11,943 nt of DNA from positions 1 to 11,943 of the forward strand of contig JBIKVM010000075.1 in the NCBI GenBank assembly GCA_044356825.1, read 5' to 3'. The notes beneath the pieces are model-generated. The model did no database searches, was not told the DNA's origin, and was given only the letters and a program-made list of their open reading frames with translations. The translations under genes were made by a program, and so were the position numbers. The stretch is from JAUREX01 sp044356825. GTDB lineage: Bacteria; Pseudomonadota; Alphaproteobacteria; Rhodobacterales; Rhodobacteraceae. Numbering within the stretch: position 1 is the stretch's first letter; the number at the start of each line of letters is the position of its first letter. Below are positions 7,237-11,943 of the stretch, piece after piece.

Positions 7237-9898
7237 AAGGTCGGTGAGAGCAGGGGGCCGTTACTCGTCGTGGCTCCCACAAGGTTTTCTGGCCGCCGAA
7301 GACGGCCGCGCCGCCCGCGGCGTCGCACCAGCCGTTGAGATTGCGGTTGAACGCGGTCGCATCGAAAAGCATGCCAGAGACATCGGCGCGGCCGACGTAC
7401 CAGCCGCGGTTGTCTGCGGTGAACAAGATGTTGCCGTTGAACTTTGCTGCCTTGTTGAACATGTTGGTCATCGAGATATCCGGTGCCATCTCTCGCCCCG
7501 GAGCATAGTTGAACCACCCGGTCAGGTCCTGATTGAACTCCAGGGCCCCCATGAACATCCGGTCTGCGCGGGTGATCTTCGCCGTCTTCCAACCTCCGAT
7601 CGGGCTGTTGAAGGCGCGCGTGCTCTCGAACATGCCCATGGTCGACTCGAGCGATGCCGTGTTCCAGGACGAGAGGTCGCCGTTGAACACCCTCGTGTTC
7701 TTGAACATCTCGTTGGCCGAGCGCAACCCCGACACGTCCCAGCCGTTCAGCGACTGGTTGAAGACGGGCGAACCCTCGAACATGTTGTCGGTGACGATGG
7801 GCCGAAGTTTCCATGTCCCGATCGCGCCGTTGAAGGCCGCCGCCGCGCGGAACATCCCCGTGAGGTCGGTGACGCGCGCCACGTCCCACCGGTCGAGCGG
7901 CTGGTTGAAGACCTTGGTCTCCGCGAACATCTCGCGCATGGTCCTGACGTTCGAGACATCGAGCCCGTTCAGCGGCAGGTTGTAGGATTGATGCCGCTCG
8001 AACATCGACGACATGTCGGTGACCTTGGCCGTGTTCCACATCGTGATGGGTTGCACGAAGCTGCTGCCGCGGAACATGCGCGCCATGGTCGTCACATTGC
8101 CCACGCTCCATGCCGAGAGATCGTGATTGAACGGAACCGGGCCCCAGTAGGGGGGATAGGTGCCGTGGTTCCGCTCAACCCAGCTATCGAACATGCCCGA
8201 CATGTCGGTCACCTTCGCGACGTTCCATTCGCCGAGCGGCTGGTTGAAGGCGCGCGCGTTCCCGAACATCTCCGACATGTTCGTGACATTGCCCACGTTC
8301 CAGACGCCGATCGGCTGGTTGAACGCGATCGCCTCGGAGAACATGCCCGACATGTCGGTCACGTTGGCAACATTCCAGCCCGAGATGTTGCGGTTGAAGG
8401 CTCCATTCGCACGGAACATGTGCGACATGTCCCTGACGTTGGCGACGTTCCAGCCCGAGATGTCGGTGTTGAACCGCGTCCGGTAGGTCGAGTTGACGTA
8501 GAAGTTCGTGTTGCGCCCGTCGAAGAGGCCCCGCATCGTCGTGACGTTCGAGACATCCCAGCGGCTCAGATCCTGATTGAAGCGCTGCGCGTCGCGAAAG
8601 ACCTCGACCATCGAAGTCACGCCCGAGACGTTCCACCCCCCGATCGGGCTGTCGAACTTGTAGGCGTTGTAGAACATCCGGTCCATCTTCCGCAGGTTGT
8701 CGGTTTTCCAGCCCGACAGGTTGCCCGTGAAGGACCGGGCGTTGAGGAACATGGCCGACATGTCGGTGACCTTGCGCACGTCCCAGCGCGAGAGGTCGGC
8801 GTTGAAGCAGCGGTTGTTCTTGAACATCTCGCGCATGTTGGTGACGTTCGAGACGTCCCAGCGCGAGAGGTCGAGGGTTATCTGGCCCCATGTGGCATTT
8901 GGGGCATCGTGCATCGCACAATCGAAACCGTAACCGAACTGCGATGTACCATCGATCTTGCTCTGTTCATCATAGGCGCTGAGCGGCTGGACCACCTCGA
9001 AGCGGAATATCCCCTCCATGCTGGTCACGTTCGAGGTGTCCCAGTTCTCGATGTCTTGCAGGAAGCGCTTCGTGACGCCGTTGCGCGTGTAGGTGCGAAC
9101 CCCGATCGCGTAGTCGGCGAAGGCGAAATCGAGGTTGGTGACCGAGGGCGGCAGGATTGATGTCACCTCGACCGGAACAGGGGTCTGGCCCTGATACTTG
9201 TACCACAGGCTGCCGAAGACGCAGTTGATGCGGCCGAGCTGCTCGCCGAAGCTGCGGATCTCGGTCAGGAAAAAGACATCCTCGCCCCATTCGGTCGCGG
9301 TGCGGGTGCTGCCGGTGTTGTCGATCTTGCAGAGCTCGATCGGGTCGCCCGTATCGTCGCGCACCACATTGCCCGCGCCGTCGCGCAGCACCGTCATCTT
9401 CTCGCCGAACTGCTCGATGTCGCCCATGACGCGCACGACATAGGATCCGAGCGGGCGGTTATAGCTGTGCCTGAGCTTGTGGCGATCCGCCGTCGTGCCG
9501 TCGCCCCAGTCGATCCTGAGCGGTGTCCCCCCGGGCTTGGGATGGACGACCTTCGAGAGGTCGATTTCCTCGGTCGCGCGCGGTTGACCGTTCTGCAAGG
9601 CGTTGAAGGTGAAGACAAGCGTCAGGCCGGGGCAATCGCGCAACGCCACGCCGGGCGGGGGGTTTTCATAGAACGACCGCCATTCGGGTTCGGTCAGCGT
9701 CGGCACCATCACGGCCGTGTCGTAGGTGTTGGTGAGCCGCTTGCACACGTTGAAATGGTCGTATTCGACATCGCGCGCCCCGACCGCGAGGATCGTCGTG
9801 ACTTGGGTCTGGGCCTGCGCGGCATCATGCGCCGCCAGCGACAGGGCGGCCGCGAGCGACAGGGCGGCAAGGCGGAGGGCATGGAACGGGCGCGGCAT
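7235..9898 (-). CDS. Secreted BspA-like repeat protein (DUF285 repeats)
   Basis: This 887-residue protein has a signal peptide: basic start, hydrophobic residues 8-23, probable cleavage after AQA at 27-29. Residues about 125-165 carry a PKD-like motif (RIDWGDGT at 128-135, then HSY and YVVRVMGD), as is common before DUF285 repeats. A short LRR-like stretch follows (LTEIRSFGEQL, LPPSVTNLDFAF). About twenty repeats fill residues 286-857. The consensus is W-N/D-V-x-N-V-T-D-M-S-x-M-F with a later F-N-x-x-L-S-G, and the period is 25 residues. Units 1, 6, 10 and 19 contain insertions. A short tail with two cysteines ends the protein. I see no LPXTG motif, lipobox, membrane anchor or obvious C-terminal secretion domain, so how it stays on the surface, if it does, is unclear. 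Such proteins usually act in surface binding or adhesion. The gene is visibly less GC-rich than its neighbours, which suggests acquisition. Confidence 0.9.
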   Translation of the reverse strand: MPRPFHALRLAALSLAAALSLAAHDAAQAQTQVTTILAVGARDVEYDHFNVCKRLTNTYDTAVMVPTLTEPEWRSFYENPPPGVALRDCPGLTLVFTFNALQNGQPRATEEIDLSKVVHPKPGGTPLRIDWGDGTTADRHKLRHSYNRPLGSYVVRVMGDIEQFGEKMTVLRDGAGNVVRDDTGDPIELCKIDNTGSTRTATEWGEDVFFLTEIRSFGEQLGRINCVFGSLWYKYQGQTPVPVEVTSILPPSVTNLDFAFADYAIGVRTYTRNGVTKRFLQDIENWDTSNVTSMEGIFRFEVVQPLSAYDEQSKIDGTSQFGYGFDCAMHDAPNATWGQITLDLSRWDVSNVTNMREMFKNNRCFNADLSRWDVRKVTDMSAMFLNARSFTGNLSGWKTDNLRKMDRMFYNAYKFDSPIGGWNVSGVTSMVEVFRDAQRFNQDLSRWDVSNVTTMRGLFDGRNTNFYVNSTYRTRFNTDISGWNVANVRDMSHMFRANGAFNRNISGWNVANVTDMSGMFSEAIAFNQPIGVWNVGNVTNMSEMFGNARAFNQPLGEWNVAKVTDMSGMFDSWVERNHGTYPPYWGPVPFNHDLSAWSVGNVTTMARMFRGSSFVQPITMWNTAKVTDMSSMFERHQSYNLPLNGLDVSNVRTMREMFAETKVFNQPLDRWDVARVTDLTGMFRAAAAFNGAIGTWKLRPIVTDNMFEGSPVFNQSLNGWDVSGLRSANEMFKNTRVFNGDLSSWNTASLESTMGMFESTRAFNSPIGGWKTAKITRADRMFMGALEFNQDLTGWFNYAPGREMAPDISMTNMFNKAAKFNGNILFTADNRGWYVGRADVSGMLFDATAFNRNLNGWCDAAGGAAVFGGQKTLWEPRRVTAPCSHRP
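7328..9043 (-). repeat. About twenty 75-bp units encoding DUF285 repeats
   Basis: The units encode 25 residues each and start at tryptophan. The most regular block is units 7-10, roughly residues 483-570. The C-terminal units lose the V-T-D-M core (SANEM, STMGM, RADRM) while keeping M-F and F-N. At DNA level most units have diverged, but one 24-base stretch is identical at 8189-8212 and 8339-8362. These copies are exactly 150 bases, or two units, apart. Confidence 0.85.
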
Positions 9899-10003
9899 CG
9901 GACCCCCGGGGCATCAAATCATCGCTGCGCCGGGGCAGGCCCGGTGCCAATGCGGGCATGATACTCGAGGGACGCGCGTGCGGCAAAGGGAAGTTTCGCG
10001 CGA
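9899..10003. other. 105-bp gap between priA and the BspA-like gene
   Basis: Besides the promoter, this gap holds a short inverted repeat, CCGGG with CCCGG around 9930-9944. On the minus-strand transcript it forms a five-pair stem that is not followed by a T-run, so it is at best a weak priA terminator. The ribosome binding site before ATG 9898 is poor (GGGGG about four bases upstream). Confidence 0.4.
9958..9986 (-). promoter_or_regulatory. Sigma70-like promoter of the BspA-like gene
   Basis: On the minus strand TTGCCG (9981-9986) and TATCAT (9958-9963) are separated by exactly 17 bases. They match four and five of six consensus positions. Transcription would start near 9951, leaving a leader of about 50 bases before the ATG at 9898. 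The promoter lies in the gap after priA, so the repeat-protein gene can be expressed on its own. Confidence 0.5.
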
Positions 10004-11943
10004 TCAGAGAAAGCTCTGCGGATCGATGTCGATCTGGGCGCGGATCGCGCCGCGCTCGGGCACCGAGGCCACCCAGCGCGCGAGCGCGCCCTGCAACGCG
10101 ACCCCCTTCGCCGCGCGGATGAGGAACCGCAGCCGGTGGCGGCCCCGGATGCGCGCGACGGGCGCGGGTGCGGGCCCCCAGACCTCGGCGCCGACGGCCT
10201 CGACCGTCGGGGCGGCGCGCGCGAGCGCCTCGGCATGGGCATGGAGCGCCTCGGCATCGGGGCCCGAGAGGATGATCGCGGCAAGGCGCCCATAGGGCGG
10301 CATCCCGGCTGCCGCCCGCGCCGCCGCCTCGGCCCGGCGAAAGGCCTCGTCGTCGCTACCCGCGATCGCGCGCATCACCGGATGGTCGGGCTGGAGCGTC
10401 TGGATCAGCGCCTGCCCCGGCACCTCGCGCCGCCCGGCCCGCCCCGACACCTGCCGGATCAGCTGGAAGCTGCGCTCGGCCGCGCGCAGGTCCGACCCCT
10501 GCAACCCCAGATCGGCATCGATCACCCCGACGAGCGTCAGCAGCGGAAAGTCGTGGCCCTTGGCGACGATCTGCGTGCCGATCACGATGTCGGCGCCCCC
10601 CGCCGCGATCTCGGATACCTCGGCCTTGAGCGCGCGCGCCGAGGCGAAGAGGTCGGAGGCCAGCACCTTCACCCGCGCGTCGGGAAAGACGGCCGCGACC
10701 TCTTCGGCCAGCCGTTCCACCCCGGGCCCGAGCGCTGCCAGCCGCCCCTCGACCCCGCAGGCGGGGCAGGCGGTCGGGATCGGGCGGCTCTCGCCGCACT
10801 GGTGGCAGACGAGGCGGCGGGCGAAGCGATGCTCGACCATGCGCGCGTCGCAGTCGTGGCAGCCGATCTGCTGGCCGCAGGCGCGGCAGACGGTGACGGG
10901 CGCATAGCCCCGCCGGTTGAGGAAAAGAAGGCTCTGCTCGCCCGCCCGCAGCCGCGCGGTCAGCGCGGCCTCGAGCGGGGGCGAGATCCAGCGCCCCGCC
11001 GGAGGGGCGTGCACGCGCAGGTCGATCAGCGCAAGTTCGGGCAGGCGCGCCGCGCCGTAGCGCGCCGGCAGCGTCAGGCGGCGATAGCGCCCCGCCTCGG
11101 CGTTGGCCCAGCTTTCGAGCGAGGGCGTCGCCGAGGCCAGCACCACCTGCGCCCCGGCACCCGAGGCGCGCAGCACCGCCATGTCGCGGGCATGATAGGT
11201 GACGCCATCCTCCTGCTTGTAGGAGGGGTCGTGCTCCTCGTCGACGACGATCAGGGCAAGATCGAGAAAGGGCAGGAACAGCGCCGAGCGCGCGCCCACG
11301 ATCAGCCCCGCCTCGCCTCGCGCGGCCGCGTGCCACACCTGCCGGCGCTGCGCGGCCGCGACGCCCGAATGCCATTCGGCCGGCGCCGCCCCGAAGCGCG
11401 CCGCGACGCGGGCGATGAAATCGGCCGTGAGCGCGATCTCGGGCAAGAGCACCAGCGCCTGCCGCCCCCGCCGCAGCGCCTCGGCCACGGCCTCGAGATA
11501 GACCTCGGTCTTGCCCGATCCGGTGACGCCTTGCAGAAGGGTGGTGCCATACCCCCCCGCCGCCACCGCCGCGCGCAGGGCCGCGATCGCGCCCCCCTGC
11601 GCCTCGGAGGGGACAGCGGCCGGGCGGTCGGGGTCGAGCCGGGGCAGGGGGGCGTCGCGCGGCGCGCGCCCCTCGATCAGCAGCCCCGCCTTGACCATCG
11701 CCGCAAGCGTGCCCGTCCCGGTCCCCGCCTCGCGCGCAAGCTCGGCCGGGCCGAGCCCCGCGCCGCCGAACCGCGCGAGCGTCCCGAGCACGCGGGCGCG
11801 CGCCGCCGTCGTGCCCTCGGGCGGCATGATGGCGGCCGCGCGCAGGATGCGCCGGTCGGGCGGCGGCTCGCCCAGGCCCGGCACGCGGGTTGCGAGCCGC
11901 AGCATCGCACCCGGGGGCGAGAGGGTGTAGGCGGCCGCGCGGT
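10004..11943 (-). CDS. priA: Primosomal protein N' (replication restart helicase PriA), 5' end beyond the window
   Basis: PriA recognises stalled forks and reloads the replicative helicase. The 645 visible residues include the end of the N-terminal DNA-binding part, the helicase core and the C-terminus. Walker A GVTGSGKT is encoded at 11507-11530 and the DEEHD box at 11228-11242, followed by SYKQEDG. Eight zinc-binding cysteines are arranged as four CxxC pairs (about 10757-10888). GTQIVAKGHDFP and the QVSGRAGR motif VI are also present. The frame stays open past the first visible ATG at 11905 and encodes AAYTLSPPGA just upstream, a typical PriA N-terminal sequence. That ATG is therefore internal and the true start is to the right of the window. 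With a usual length near 730, roughly 85-90 residues are missing. All key motifs are intact, so the protein should be functional. Confidence 0.96.
   Translation of the reverse strand, partial: RAAAYTLSPPGAMLRLATRVPGLGEPPPDRRILRAAAIMPPEGTTAARARVLGTLARFGGAGLGPAELAREAGTGTGTLAAMVKAGLLIEGRAPRDAPLPRLDPDRPAAVPSEAQGGAIAALRAAVAAGGYGTTLLQGVTGSGKTEVYLEAVAEALRRGRQALVLLPEIALTADFIARVAARFGAAPAEWHSGVAAAQRRQVWHAAARGEAGLIVGARSALFLPFLDLALIVVDEEHDPSYKQEDGVTYHARDMAVLRASGAGAQVVLASATPSLESWANAEAGRYRRLTLPARYGAARLPELALIDLRVHAPPAGRWISPPLEAALTARLRAGEQSLLFLNRRGYAPVTVCRACGQQIGCHDCDARMVEHRFARRLVCHQCGESRPIPTACPACGVEGRLAALGPGVERLAEEVAAVFPDARVKVLASDLFASARALKAEVSEIAAGGADIVIGTQIVAKGHDFPLLTLVGVIDADLGLQGSDLRAAERSFQLIRQVSGRAGRREVPGQALIQTLQPDHPVMRAIAGSDDEAFRRAEAAARAAAGMPPYGRLAAIILSGPDAEALHAHAEALARAAPTVEAVGAEVWGPAPAPVARIRGRHRLRFLIRAAKGVALQGALARWVASVPERGAIRAQIDIDPQSFL

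Noticed and set aside
7095..8921. Two repetitive minus-strand frames (7095-8111 and 8184-8921)
   Set aside because: They are shifted-frame shadows of the repeat gene, not a frameshifted part of it. The 887-codon frame is open and regular throughout.
7328..9043. CRISPR-like or other non-coding direct repeat array
   Set aside because: The 75-base period has no constant repeat and variable spacer structure, and it corresponds exactly to 25-residue protein units with conserved W, M-F and F-N.
6983..9160. Plus-strand frame of 725 codons with repeated His/Val/Arg-rich units
   Set aside because: The repetition is the antisense image of the DUF285 repeats (for example, HARHVGHV opposite the MF and VTDM codons). 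It has no start site or signal of its own.
9928..9946. Strong intrinsic terminator after priA
   Set aside because: The stem is only five continuous pairs on the transcript and no T-run follows.
10004..11905. PriA starting at the ATG at 11905
   Set aside because: The frame continues upstream to the window edge with typical PriA sequence, so this methionine is internal.

Overview
The window is very GC-rich chromosomal DNA, gene-dense, with a strong GC third-position bias. This bias opens long false reading frames opposite most genes. The protein families and their order (a MoxR/DUF58/BatA-DUF4159/vWA operon with a divergent DUF1285 gene, and PriA with an alphaproteobacterial look) suggest an alphaproteobacterium, most likely of the Rhodobacterales. 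This assignment is inferred from protein content; there is no rRNA or tRNA marker in the window.

Layout. Positions 1-6550, minus strand: a four-gene operon read right to left. It encodes a MoxR AAA+ ATPase, a DUF58 protein, a BatA-type membrane protein fused to DUF4159, and a second membrane protein with a vWA domain and a glutamine-amidotransferase-like domain that runs off the left edge. All three gene junctions overlap by 1-4 bases (ATGA or TGATG), so translation is probably coupled. Positions 6610-7215, plus strand: a DUF1285 gene, divergent from moxR across a 59-base gap. Positions 7235-9898, minus strand: a large secreted BspA-like (DUF285) protein with about twenty 25-residue repeats, convergent with the DUF1285 gene. 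A hairpin spans the two stop codons. Positions 10004-11943, minus strand: priA, missing its 5' end at the right edge. No gene-free stretch exceeds 105 bases.

How the genes work together. The operon pairs a soluble AAA+ ATPase with a cytoplasmic DUF58 partner and two inner-membrane proteins carrying vWA-like and amidotransferase-like domains. In related MoxR systems this set-up is thought to act in protein or cofactor maturation, or in envelope stress. The job of this subtype is not established. PriA is a housekeeping replication-restart helicase.

The BspA-like gene is the outlier. It is clearly less GC-rich than its neighbours (53-58% in sampled rows against about 80% in a sampled operon row), has its own sigma70-like promoter, encodes an exported repeat protein, and sits between conserved genes. 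It is the best candidate for an accessory, possibly acquired function such as surface adhesion.
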